A DNA stretch of 64,000 nt, taken from NCBI RefSeq assembly GCF_026210795.1, contig NC_089430.1, positions 5,270,001 through 5,334,000 on the forward strand, written 5' to 3'. This DNA comes from Rhizophagus irregularis (lineage: Eukaryota > Glomeromycota > Glomeromycetes > Glomerales > Glomeraceae). The notes under the pieces were generated by a model. It saw only the letters and a list, made by a program, of their open reading frames with translations. It had not been told where the DNA came from and did no database searches. Of this stretch, positions 44,150 through 57,031 are shown in pieces (position 1 is the stretch's first letter; every line of letters starts with the position of its first letter). The translations under genes and the position numbers were made by a program.

Positions 44150-44358
44150 CTAAAAATGTAAAATACGATGGAAAAGATCAAGATGGTGACTGGATCTCAT
44201 GGAAAAGAGGTAATTATATATCAACCTCGATATAGTTTTTGATTAAAAGAATTCAATATAATTATTTAAATTCGCAATCATTAATTCCAGATGATGCTGA
44301 TGATGTTGATTTTAATAAGATCTTAAAAAGCATGATGAAAATAATCAAACATACTTAA
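44150..44358 (+). pseudogene. Exon-like coding relic (two short pieces)
   Basis: One frame reads KYDGKDQDGDWISWKR up to a GT at about 44210; after an AG near 44291 another reads DDADDVDFNKILKSMMKIIK to a stop. The two could splice. A more decayed version is at 22860-23035. No family is recognised; it may be the last exons of a lost gene carried along with the kinase locus flank. Confidence 0.3.
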
Positions 44359-44743
44359 CTTCCGAGGAGTTATCACCGACCATGTGGTAACGAAATTTAT
44401 TTTTTTTAAAAAAATGGATTACTCATCTTTAACAAATTTAAAAAAAAAAATTCTCTATAATTAGCTGGAAATATTAACGGTAGATATTTATTTAGTTGCA
44501 ATCATGCACCTAAAATTTGTATACACTTTTCTTTATATTGCCTGATAGTAAATCTTATAAAATTTGAAAATTTTATCCTACCATTATTTATGCATAAATT
44601 TGCTATAAAATAATTTCAAATTGCACCAAATAGATACATTAAATAAAATAAGATATTTCAATTTTTAGGATCCTTTCACGTTCTGTATTTTCTTAATTTC
44701 AATACCAATTTTATTTAACCAATAATAAAAATAAATAAATATA

Positions 44744-44905
44744 TAATTTAAAACCCTATTTAACGTAATTCTTAATAATTTATAAAAAAAAAAATTGCCC
44801 CTCTATTAGTGAAGAAAAGCAAAAAAAAAAAAAATACTCTATTTCAACGTTAATATTTTTAAAAAAAACCGGACGTTAAACAGAGTTTTAAATAAATTGT
44901 AATAA
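44744..44905. repeat. Short inverted-repeat element downstream of kinase gene 3
   Basis: A paralogue of 14117-14285 (aatttaaaaccctatttaac at left; ggacgttaaacagagtttta at right), ending about 115 bp beyond the stop codon of gene 3. Confidence 0.7.
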
Positions 44906-45021
44906 TTTAAATAAAAAAAAGGTTTCAAAAAAAAAACAAAATAGTTTTATCTATATACACTACAACACATAGTATTTATAATATTTGTGATTAGCAACTA
45001 AACTAGTTTAGGATCTTTGTT

Positions 45022-48000
45022 CTAACTTTTTCTGTTCGATATTTTGAACCTTAAAAAAATAAAATAATATATTGAATACGAATAATATAAAATTTACATC
45101 TCAATATTCAATTGAGATATATCAATTTGTAAAGATTCTATTTAATAAAAGTTTTATTAGTAACTTTAAAACTGATTTACATTTTTAAAATAACAAAATA
45201 TTAATAATAATACCTGAAGATTCATTGCTTATTATATTAATATTATCATATTGTTCATCAGAATTTTTTATTTTGGGCCTACAAAAAAAAAATAGTATAT
45301 TAAATATAAATGATATTATTAATCAATAATCATATAAGTTAAAAAACTTACATTTTATTATTATTCAATTGAGAAATATCAATCTGTAAAGATTCTATTT
45401 AATAACAAGATTTATTAGTATCTTTAAAACTGATTTGCATTTTTAAAATAACAAAATTTTTATTATTAATAATACCTGAAGATTCCTTGTTTATTATATT
45501 ATCATATTGTTCATCAGAATTTTTTATTTTGGACCTACAAAAAAAAAATAGTATATTAAATATAAATAATATTATTATTAATCATTAATCAAATAAATTA
45601 AAAAACTTACATTTTATTATTATTTAATTGAGATAGTATATTAATTTGTAAAGTTTCTATTTAATAAAAGGATTTATTAGTATCTTTAAAAAACTAGTAA
45701 TTTACATTTTAAATAACAAAATTATTAAATGATACCTGAAAATTTCTTGCTAATTATATTATCATTTTGTTCATAATAATCGTCAGAATTTTTTTGTTCT
45801 GGAAGATTATTAAAATCAAGTAATCTACTTGCATAAGTGGCTTCTGAATGTGTATTATATGATATTCCTAAGTTATTTGAAGTTATATCGCTATTTGACG
45901 AATTATTGTTTATTTCATCTGCTTCCTTAATTTGTGCTTGTAATTCTATTGTTTGTTTATCATTTGGTTCATATTGCCATTTAAGTAAAATTTTGTATAT
46001 GTCTTCTGCTGTTGGTCGATTTAGCGGATTGGAATCCAAGCACTTTTTAATTAAGTGCACAATTAATTGTGGTACTTTAATGTTAAACATTGGTCTAAGT
46101 CCTTTGCAAACTTTTATTGCTAAATTATTATCATGATTTAAATCATGATATGGGGGTAATCCAGAAATTACTTCATACATTATTATACCAAAACTATAAA
46201 TATCGGCAGCTGTTGTATAATTTTGTCCTCTTAAAATTTCAGGAGCTATATAAGGTAAAACGCCATATGTCTTATTTTTCGTATTTTCTGATGTATAACA
46301 ATCTGCAGGTTTACATAATCCCATATCAGTTATAGTAGTTTTATTTTTAAACTTTAAAATATTTCCAATATGTAAATCTCGATGGATTAATTCCTTTTCA
46401 TGAATACATTTAAGTCCAATAATAGTATAATGTAAATATTTAAACATTTCAATCCAATTAAGCTTATTATATTCTTTATCTAAATAATTTCGTAAACTTC
46501 CATCTTCTGCATATTCTAAGACCATTATATAATTTTTCGTTTTTGGATCCTGAGTTATTCCATAGAATCTGACAATTGCATTATTATCCATTTTCACTTT
46601 ATTATGCAGCATGATCTATGATGTAAATGTAAAAATAAAAATATATTAGTAAAACCGACAATCTAGGTATTATGATCAAAATTATCAAACTAAATTAATC
46701 AAATTATACCTCATTCATAAATGCTAATGTAACATTTTTTGAATTGTCTAAACTTTTCAGAGCTACAAACATAGTATCTTTATTATATCTTTTCCAATTT
46801 TGGTTACTATCATCCCAATCAATTAGATAACCATCAATCCAATTTGCTCTATACACTTTACCAAACCCACCTTTTGCAATATATATAATATCATAAAATC
46901 TATCATAAGGTATCCATTCTAAAGCATTTGTAAATAGTTCAATGTTATTATGTACTGATAACTGACTGTCTTGAATAAATATATCAATATTATTATTATC
47001 ACTGGTCCAATTTTCAAAATTTTGTTGAAAATGCATTGCATGACATGCATAATTACATTTTTTACATATAGTATTATTCAAAACCATCATATAACTTTTT
47101 GTTTCTGGATCTTGAGTTATTCCAAAAGGTATATTGATCTACAAATACAAATATATTAGTAGAAATTAAAAATTTCAAAATTTTATTAGTATTTTTTATT
47201 ATACCTCATCAATAAGTTTTATTCTAATATTCTTTAAATTATTTAAACTTTTTAGAATTACTACTCTACTTCCATATCTTATCCACTTTTCATTTTTATT
47301 ATCCCAACTCTCTATTTCTCCACCAATCCAATTTGCTCTATACATTTTACTAAATTCATCAGCATCTGCAATATATTTAATATTATATAATCTACTATAA
47401 GGTATCCATTCTAACACTTCTTTCAAATCATTATGAGCTGATAACTGAGTATCTTGAATAAATTTATCAATATCATTATTACCACTAGTCCAATCCATAA
47501 ATTTATGTTGGAAGTGCATTGTATTACATATACTATTACACTTTTTACAATTATAATTCCAAACCATAATATAATTTCTTGTTTCTGGATCTTGAGTTAT
47601 TTCAAAAGGTACATTGATCTACAAATACAAATATATTAGTGGAAATTAAGAACTTCAAAATTTTATTGACATTTAATTTATTATACCTCATTTGTGAATT
47701 TTATTGTAATATTTTTTGAATTGCATAAACTTTTCAGAATTATATCCTCACTTCTATATCTTATCCAATTATGATTTGTATTATTCAATTTGTATATTTC
47801 TCCATCAATCCAATTTGCTTTATACACTTTGACAAACTTATTTTTTGAAATATCACTATCATAAGGTATCTGTTCTAATGTATATTTTTTTACTAAGCAA
47901 TAAGTATGTTCTGACAGCTCGGTATCTTGAATAAATTTATCATTATCACTAGTACAATTTTCAAAATTTTGTTGAAAATCCATTGGATTGCATATTGCAT

Positions 48001-51000
48001 TACACTTTTTACATTTATTATTCAAAACTATCATATAATTTTTTGTTTCTGAATCTTGAGTTATTCCATAAAATTCATAATCTATTTTAATCTACAAATG
48101 TAATAATACTTAGTAAAAATTAAAATATTCAAATTATGCTAAATAATTTTACCATACCTTATTTGTAAATTTTATTGGAATATTTTTTGAATTATTTAAA
48201 CTTTTCAAATTCACAAACATATTACAACCTTCTCTTTTCCAATTTTGATATTTATTATCCCAATCACTTATATTTCCATCAATCCAATTTGCTCTATACA
48301 CTTTGCCAAATTCATCTTCTGCAATATATTTAATATTATAAAAACTATCATAAGGTATCCATTCTAATACTTCTTTTAAATCTTTATGAGATGATAACTG
48401 AGTATCTTGAATAAGTTTATCAATATCATTATTACCACTAGTCCAATCTATGAATTTATGTTGAAAGTGAATTGCATTACACATCTTATTACATTCTTTA
48501 CATTTATTATTCAAAATCATTAAATAGTTTTTTGTTTCTGGATCTTGAGTTATTCCATAAAATTCATATTCTATTTCAGTCTATAAATGTAATAACACTT
48601 AGTAGAAATTAAAATATTCAAAATTTTGCTAAATAGATTTATCATACCTTGTTTGTAAATTCTATTGTAATATTTTTTGAATTATTTAAACTCTTCAAAT
48701 TCACAAACATATTACAACATTCTTTTTTCCAATTTTGACTTTTGCTATCCCAATTAGTTATATATCCATCAATCCAATTTGCTCTATACACTTTGCCAAA
48801 TTCATCTTCTGCAATATATTTAATATTATATAATCTATCATAAGGTATCCATTCTAATACTTCTTTTAAATCTTTATGAGATGATAACTGAGTATCTTGA
48901 ATAAATTTATCAATATCATTATTACCACTAGTCCAATCTATGAATTTATATTGAAAGTGTATTGTATTACATATACTACTGCACTTTTTACATTTATAAT
49001 TCAAAACTATCATATAATTATCTGTTTTTGGATCTTGAGTTATTCCAAAAGGTATATTGACCTACAAATATAATTATATTAGTAGAAATTAAAAACTTTA
49101 AAACTTTATTGATATTAAATTTATATACCTCATTTGTAAATTCTATTGCAATGTTTTTTAAATTATTTAAACTCTTCAGAATTACATTCCCACTTCTATT
49201 TCTTTTCCAATTTTGATTTACACTATTCCAATATTCTATTTTTCCATCAATCCAATTTGCTTTATATACTTTACCAAACTTATTTTTCGAAAAATCATCC
49301 AGTCTATCATAAGGTATCCATTCTAATGCTTTTGTTGCATCATGAGCTGATAACTGAGTATCTTGAATAAATTTATCAATATCATTATTACCACTAGTCC
49401 AATCTATGAATTTATGTTGAAAGTGAATTGCATTACATATCTTATTACATTCTTTACATTTATTATTCAAAATCATTAAATAATTTTTTGTTTCTGGATC
49501 TTGAGTTATTCCATAAAATTCATATTCTATTTTAATCTGTAAATGTAATAATACTTAGTAAAAATCAAAATATTCAAATTTTGATAAATAATTTTACCAT
49601 ACCTTATTTGTAAATTTTGTTGTAACATTTTTTGAATTATTTAAACTTTTCAAATTCACAAACATATTACAATCTTCTCTTTTCCAATTTTGATATTTAT
49701 TTTTCCAACCACTTATATTTCCATCAATCCAATTTGCTCTATATATTCCAGATTCTTCAATATATTTAATATCATATAATCTATTATAAGGAATCCATTC
49801 TAATGCTTTTTTTGTACTATCATCATGAGCTGATAGCTGAGAATCCTGAATAAATTTATCAATATCATTATTACCACTGGTCCAATCTAAGAATTTATGT
49901 TGAAAGTGAATTGCATTACACATCTTATTACATTCTTTACATTTGTTATTCAAAATTATTAAATAGTTTTTTGTTTCTGGATCTTGAGTTATTCCATAAA
50001 ATTCATAATCTATTTTAATCTATAAATGTAATAATACTTAGTAAAAATTAAAATATTTAAATTTTGCTAAATAAGTTTACTATACCTTATTTTTAAATTT
50101 TATTGTAACATTTTTTGAATTATTTAAATTCTTCAAATTTACAAACATATTATAACCTTCTCTTTCCCAATTTTGATTATGGCTAACCCAATTAGTTATA
50201 TATCCATCAATCCAATTTGCTCTATACACTTTGCCAAATTCATCTTCTGCAATATATTTAATATTATATAATCTATCATAAGGTATCCATTCTAATACTT
50301 CTTTTAAATCTTTATCATGAGATGATAACTGAGTAACTCGAATAAGTTTATCAATACCATTATTACCACTAGTCCAATCTATGAATTTATGTTGAAAGTG
50401 AATTGCATTACACATCTTATTACATTCTTTACATTTGTTATTCAAAACTATTAAATAGTTTTTTGTTTCTGGATCTTGAGTTATTCCATATAATTTATAA
50501 TCTATTTTAATCTATAAATGTAATAATACTTAGTGAAAATTAAAATATTTAAATTTTGCTAAATAAGTTTACTGTACCTTATTTGTAAATTTTATTGTAA
50601 TATTTTTTGAATTAAAACTCTTCAAATTTACAAACATATTATAACCTTCTCTTTCCCAATTTTGATTATGGCTAACCCAATTAGTTATATATCCATCAAT
50701 CCAATTTGCTCTATACACTTTGCCAAATTTATCTTCTGCAATATATTTAATATTATATAATCTATCATAAGGTATCCATTCTAATACTTCTTTTAAATCT
50801 TTATAATGAAATGATAACTGAGTATCTCGAATAAGTTTATCAATACCATTATTACCACTAGTCCAATCTATGAATTTATGTCGAAAGTGAATTGCATTAC
50901 ACATCTTATTACATTCTTTACATTTATTATTCAAAACTATTAAATAGTTTTTTGTTTCTGGATCTTGAGTTATTCCATATAATTTATAATCTATTTTAAT

Positions 51001-53380
51001 CTATAAATGTAATAATACTTAGTAAAAATTAAAATATTTAAATTTTGCTAAATAAGTTTACTGTACCTTATTTGTAAATTTTATTGTAATATTTTTTGAA
51101 TTATTTAAACTCTTCAAATTTACAAACATATTATAACCTTCTCTTTTCCAATTTTGAATTTTGCTATCAAAATTAGTTATATATCCATCAATCCAATTTG
51201 CTCTATACACTTTGCCAAATTCATCTTCTGCAATATATTTAATATTATATAATCTATCATAAGGTATCCATTCTAACATTTCTTTTAAATCTTTATGAGA
51301 TGATAACTGAGTATCTTGAATAAATTTATCAATATCATTATTACCACTAGTCCAATCTATGAATTTATATTGAAAGTATAATGCATTACATTTACTGTTA
51401 CACTTTTTACATTCATTATTCAAAACCATCATGTAATTGTTTGTTTCCGGATCTTGAGTTATTCCAAAAGGTATATCGATCTATAAATACAAATAAATTA
51501 GTAGAAATTAAAAAAATCAAATTTTACTGGTATTAAATTTATTATACCTCATTTGTAAATTCTATTGTAATGTTTTTTAAATTACTTAAATTTTTCAGTA
51601 TTACATCCTCACTTCTATATCTTTTCCAATTTTGATTTTCATTATCCCAATATTCTATTCTTCCATCAATCCAATTTGCTTTATACACTTTACCAAACTT
51701 ATTTTTTGAAAAATCATCCAGTCTATCATAAGGTATCCATTCTAATGCATTTCCTGCCCAATAATTATGTACTGATAACTGAGTATCTTGAATAAATTTA
51801 TCAATATCATTATTACCACTAGTCCAATCTATGAATTTATATTGAAAGTGTAATGTATTACATTTACTGTTACACTTTTTACATTTATTATTCAAAACCA
51901 TCATGTAATTGTTTGTTTCCGGATCTTGAGTTATTCCAAAAGGTATGTCGATCTATAAATACAAATAAATTAGTAAAAATTAAAAAAATCAAATTTTACT
52001 GGTATTAAATTTATTATACCTCATTTGTAAATTCTATTGCAATATTTTTTAAATTACTTAAATTTTTCAGTATTACATCCTCACTTCTATATCTTTTCCA
52101 ATTTTGATTTTCATTATCCCAATATTCTATTCTTCCATCAATCCAATTTGCTTTATACACTTTACCAAACTTATTTTTTGAAAAATCATCCAGTCTATCA
52201 TAAGGTATCCATTCTAATGCATTTCCTACCCAATAATTATGTACTGATAACTGAGTATTTTGAATAAATTTATCAATATCACTATTACCACTAGTCCAAT
52301 CTATGAATTTATGCTGAAAGTATATTGCGTCACATTTACTGTTACATGTTTTACATTCATTACTATTTAAAACCATAATGTAATTGTTTGTTTCCGGATC
52401 TTGAGTTATTCCAAAAGGCATATTGATCTACAAATACAAATATATTAGTAGAAATTAAAAAACTTCAAAATTTATTGGTCGGTATTAAGTTTATTATACC
52501 TCATTTGTAAATTCCATTGCAATGTTTTTTAAATTACTTAAACTTTTCAGAAAAACATCCTCATTTTTATATCTTGCCCAATTTTTATTTTCATTATTCC
52601 AATGTATTATTTTTCCATCAATCCAATTTGCTTTGTACACTTTGCCAAACATATATTTTGCAATATCGTCCAGTCTATCATAAGGTATCCATTCCAATGC
52701 ATTTGATATTTCACTATCTTTATGAGATGATAATTGAGTATCCTGAATAAATTTATCAATATCGTTATTACCACTAGTCCAATCTATGAATTTATATTGA
52801 AAGTGTATTGCATTACATATACTGTTACACTTTTTACATATATTACTATTTTTTAAAACCATAATATAATTATCTGTTTCCGGATCTTGAGTTATTCCAA
52901 AAGGTATATTGACCTACAAATACAAGCATATTAGTAGAAATTAAAAACTTCAAAATTTTACTGGTATTAAATTTATTATACCTCCTCATTTTTAAATTTT
53001 ATTGTAATATTTTTTGAATTATTTAAACTTTTCAGAATTACATCCTTACTTCCATATCTTATCCAATTTTTATTTTTATTATCCCAATATTTTATTTTTC
53101 CATCGATCCAATTTGCTTTATACACTTTGCCAAATTTATTTTTTGCAAAATTATCTAGTCTATCATAAGGTATCCATTCCAATGCATTTGATATTTCACT
53201 ATCTTTATGAGCTGATAACTGAGTATCTTGAATAAATTTATCAATATTGTCATTACCACTAGTCCAATTTTTGAAATTTCGCTGAAAATGCATTGCGTGA
53301 CATGCATAATTACATTTTTCACAACTCTTGACACGTGATAACTTAGTTATCTTCTTAATACTTTTGATAAAGGGATCCAT
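45022..53380 (-). CDS. Kinase gene 3: fourteen N-lobe modules plus catalytic C-lobe
   Basis: A 21-exon model: 52982-53380, 52500-52913, 52020-52427, 51548-51952, 51067-51480, 50578-51000, 50086-50511, 49603-50019, 49129-49536, 48648-49061, 48158-48580, 47687-48091, 47205-47618, 46710-47138, 45736-46615, 45611-45656, 45476-45534, 45352-45394, 45214-45278, 45098-45137 and 45022-45049. All 14 module exons are multiples of three and no internal stop occurs; the predicted protein is 2319 aa. Modules occupy residues 1-1933. Only the last has GGFGKVYRANW and VALK. The C-lobe has HRDLHIGN, TDMG, YIAPEIL and DIYSFG, followed by three pairs of Ser/Asn-rich mini-exons (ESLQ...SQLN / KIKNSDEQYDNI). Start MDPFIKSIKKITK. 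The module at 47687-48091 is the most degenerate yet stays in frame. Such a long pseudo-N-lobe chain is unlike standard kinases; its role is unknown. Confidence 0.85.
46710..53380 (-). repeat. Tandem array of fourteen exon units, kinase gene 3
   Basis: Fourteen exon-plus-intron units repeat with a period of about 470-490 bp. Neighbouring units 50086/50578 (GITQDPETKNYLIVLNN and NWVSHNQNWEREGYN in both) and 51548/52020 (RIEYWDNENQNWKRYRSEDV in both) are nearly identical, so expansion or gene conversion is recent. Others, such as 47687, are strongly diverged. Introns are 64-94 bp. Confidence 0.87.
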
Positions 53381-53535
53381 TGACTTTTAAGTTATTTCTA
53401 ATGAATTCAGGTTTATAGGATATCTAAAGGATGTATGAATAAAATTTTTTTAAGCTTAATAAATATACGGAATTTTTCGGATGTACACTAATTAACGAAT
53501 TACGCAATGATGCATTGTGCAACAAAGTCTATTTT
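53381..53535 (-). promoter_or_regulatory. Conserved upstream region of kinase gene 3
   Basis: aatgaattcaggtttatagg (53400-53419) is the proximal block shared with genes 1 and 2. acggaatttttcggatgtac and gcaatgatgcattgtgcaac (53467-53525) are the distal blocks shared with gene 1. Position and order are the same in both genes. Confidence 0.5.
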
Positions 53536-55734
53536 GTTTACGGATGTCTATCCCAAACACTTATTAGTTTAGGAATATTCTATGTAGATCACGTCAAACT
53601 ACTATGTAGTTCGTCTAACCCATTGTCCCAGCCTATGATCAGTCAATAGTAAATAAGCACATGATTTTTACCTTTCATACGACTGTTATTTATTAAAGTC
53701 ACCTTAATTGATCAATCAATGAATTTGATTTTGGATAATAAGAACTAATTTTGTGGATTCTAGTTTGTAAAATAGTTAACACTAGTAAATGGTCAAATCG
53801 TGGCATCTTAAAATTTTGTCTTAATAACAAGTTATTACTAACTAATTAGGGTTCTTTAAGACAATGTGAGTTTTATAATTATAAACAATTTTTTACTGTA
53901 TATTGTGAACATTTATTATTCCAAAATGTTTTAGATTTACAGTTTTACACACAAAACTTATAAACTAGATAAGTAAGACATTAAAAAGATCGAGTCTGAT
54001 ATTTTAATAAAAAAAAGTCATATATTTTTTATTTCTCAATTAAAAATGTCAAGTTTATAACCTTTTGATTTTTATTTTTTTGATTAATCTATATGACAAC
54101 GTCACATCTAGACGTACCCTCTGTAAAAAATAATTTTGAATTGTCTAACGTATTACGTTTGCGCCTGGTCTATAGATTTTTGTTCTCTATTATTATGGTT
54201 AAAGTGGTTTGATTGGTAAATTCATAACATAAATGCCAATTATCTCTTTATTTCACCAAAATTTAATGATTTTAATCATGATTGAAGGTCCCAGAAAGAT
54301 CAATTCATGTGACTTTTTGGGCGGACCAAAATAATCAGGTTGGGTCAGTTAATTATTAATGACCAAAAGTTATTTTTTTTTTAATTATACACATGTGTAT
54401 ACGCTTATTCATTGTTTTAACTGTTTTTAAATTTTTTACCTATTTTTTTAGTAAGATATTTTTTTGTGGGTATTGCTAAATCTCACCAGCAGTGATTATC
54501 ACCACCGGTGATTGTCACACTTAATTTCAGCTAAAAATTAAAATTTGGCCAGAGTTATAAAATGCCGGTTTATAATTTTGGCCGGAGTTAAAAAATACTG
54601 ATCTCTAAATTTTATTCTAAAATAACTAGTTGTAACCTGTTGCGTTGCAACAGAATCAAATGAGTTTAAATCAATATAACCAGCGTGAAAAAAAAGTTTG
54701 CAAAAATTGTGGAATTTTACCGGCAAAGCATAACAATTCCGGAAATTTATTTTTTCAACCGGAATATGACCAGAATTAAAAATATCTTCGATAAACTTAA
54801 TTTATTTTTAAAATATACCGGAAATCTGGCCGGGATCATAAAATTTTACCGGATTTATCAAAAATTTACCGGAAAAACCGGCTAAATTACAATAGATTTT
54901 TCACGCTGAATATAACAATAAAATATTTAAATAAGATAAAAATTCATAAAAAAAATATGTATAAAAATAAATGAAAAATTTCAAAAAAACCGGAATGAAA
55001 AATATTAAAAATTATTAAAATTTCGGTTAAAAGATCCGGTCTATCGAAAAAAGAATAATATTAAAAAAAAGATCCGATCTTCAAAAGTGACCGAAAAAAG
55101 GTGGATGATGCGATCAACCGCAGCAGCGATTGAATGTTCGGAACGTACACGTGACCCTACAGCCAATCAAATTATTTAAATCATAATAATCGTCAACCTA
55201 TGTCAAACGAGGTGTGTCAGGTGCGTCGAATGATTAGCTTTCCAAAAATCAGCCCATACGCGCAGACGAATCACAATTCAGTAATATTTATGCAGATTAA
55301 TCTAAACGTTACCGGATACACATGAATTTTTTTAATTATATAGATGAATACGTTAAAAAATATTGATTTGATGTTAACCATGACAAAATTTTGAAATTTT
55401 TCTCAAAAAAAAAAAAAACTTTTAGTAAAGTAAAAAAATTAAAAAAATCAAAATTTTACATTTTAGCGTTAGATATATTGTTTCTTGTAAATTTACATAA
55501 AAATAACTGTTTAATATGTGTAGTTGATTATTTAATTTAATATTAATCATATAAAATCCAAAAAACAGGACTGGTAAAAACCACCAGTGGTGACAATCAT
55601 CACTGATGACATTTTGACATTCTCAAGATTTTTTTTATAGCAATAGAGATTTATAAAGAATTTTGAGAATTTTTTTTTTTTTATAATAGATTGGTATAAA
55701 AAAATTATCTGGGATTTTTTTTTTAATAACAATA
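53536..55734. other. Intergenic with ccgg-rich decayed repeats
   Basis: No gene is seen. From 54480 to 55110 the sequence is dotted with accgg/ccggt motifs, including caccaccggtgattgtcac (54501-54519), whose inverse-like counterpart is at 55580-55610 (accagtggtgacaatcatca). The palindrome cctgttgcgttgcaacag lies at 54637-54654. A 62-codon and a 66-codon frame in this stretch are not credible genes. This may be one or more decayed small transposons. Confidence 0.4.
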
Positions 55735-55891
55735 AAATAAATTTATCAATATTATCATTACCACTGGTCCAATTTTTGAAGTTTTTTTGAAAACATATTT
55801 CGTAATATATGCGATTATATTTTTCACATTTCTTAACATGTGACGACTTAATTAGTTTCTTAATACTTTTGATAAAAGAATAATCCATCAA
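55735..55891 (-). pseudogene. Relic of a kinase first exon
   Basis: It starts MMDYSFIKSIKKLIKSSHVKKCEKYN and continues to FKNWTSGNDNIDKFI, matching the first exon of gene 3 (MDPFIKSIKKITK ... FKNWTSGNDNIDKFI). After that the sequence becomes unrelated A/T-rich DNA, so the rest of the gene is gone. One Cys of the CxxC motif is already lost (CEKYN). Confidence 0.75.
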
Positions 55892-56208
55892 CTTTTTTTA
55901 AAAAAAATTACAAATTAATTCTGTATTTAAAGATAAAAAATTGACTAAAAAAGATTTTTTTTTTAAACAAGGAAAGACTAATAAATGTTTTAATAAATAT
56001 ACAGAATATTTCGGGCATACGAATTAATCGAATTATGCAACGGATGCATTGTGTTTTCGGATTTTGATCAAAATCAATTGTTAACGTGAATTTGATTTTT
56101 GTTTGTGAATCCAAATTTGGGTTTTCTTATTAATTATTTTTGCATCACTTCGCTGCGCAAGTTATTTAGTTAGTTAGCTAATGCGAATATTAACATAATT
56201 ATGCATAT
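55892..56208 (-). promoter_or_regulatory. Upstream flank of the kinase relic with conserved motifs
   Basis: acagaatatttcgggcatac and gcaacggatgcattgtgttt (56001-56056), then gattttgatcaaaatcaatt, correspond to the distal upstream blocks of genes 1 and 3. This supports the view that the fragment was once a full locus. Confidence 0.4.
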
Positions 56209-56460
56209 AAGTGATATAACGATATCTATATAAACCCATACGAAAGTTTTAAAAGAGAAATATTAGTTGTTAATGATATTAGCAAATTATTATTAAGTAT
56301 AATTGCATCAATAGTATTAATTCCTAAAAATAGTCACATTAGTAGATTAATAGGAGATAAAGAAATTAAAATATTAATCAAGAAATTTATAAAAGAAAAT
56401 AGCGTGAGAGGAGAAATGGATTATAGTAATCATTTCTGTCTCAATTATTTAGCAGCCTGA
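56209..56460 (+). other. Coding-like open stretch inserted in the duplicated flank
   Basis: A frame without an ATG near its start reads NPYESFKREILVVNDISKLL and continues about 60 further codons (KNSHISRLIGDKEIKILIKK) to a TGA at 56458-56460. It has a natural amino-acid composition, and the other kinase flanks lack it. No family is recognised. It could be an exon fragment captured by a transposon. Confidence 0.3.
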
Positions 56461-56993
56461 ACTAAGAAAAACAATATCAACTTAATCTTAGAGGATTAGG
56501 AATATAAGAAGAATAACAATATAAATTAGATAAAGAAATGATTATGATGCAGATAACACATCAATAACAATTTAATGTGATTGTTAAACTTGACTACAGT
56601 TGTGATTTAGAAAAAATTTTCCTTGATAGTTTCTTTGAATAAAAAAAGTATTTGTTGTCAATATTAACTTGGCCAATTGAGCTAGATGTAATATTTGGTC
56701 TAATTTTGCGAAATGAACACGATATAATACTTCAAGTTCGATAATGGCGAAATTTTTTAAACTTTAACGTTAAATCATACTTACTTACTTATTTTTGCAA
56801 ATTATCCATCAAGATATTTCTTCAAATAGCTTTCTCATAATGCAGTAATGTAAAATGTAAATGTCTTTAAGAAGCTTACCATTTTCAATAAATTCAACCA
56901 GTATAAATATTAGTTGCATAGCCTGATTATTTACTGCTGTTTATAATAAGAATTAACTTTTGGATTTAAATAATACTGTCACTTGCGGAATAA

Positions 56994-56997
<4 letters not shown>
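56461..56997. other. Duplicated flank interrupted by LINE 2
   Basis: No gene is seen. 56590-56980 parallels 20030-20970 (ttaacttttggatttaaata; cttgcggaataaatatt), but lacks the miniature element found at 20482-20868, and is cut by the poly(A) end of LINE 2 where the paralogue continues. Confidence 0.5.

Positions 56998-57031
<34 letters not shown>

Noticed and set aside
45837-46136. Plus-strand open frames opposite the kinase genes (also at 15214, 25434, 25645, 46117 and in the arrays)
   Set aside because: They are antisense shadows of conserved kinase exons, recur at the same place in each paralogue and lack their own domains or splice context.
54538-54885. Short frames at 54538-54726 and 54685-54885
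   Set aside because: They lie in ccgg-rich repeat debris on opposite strands and lack any recognisable domain.
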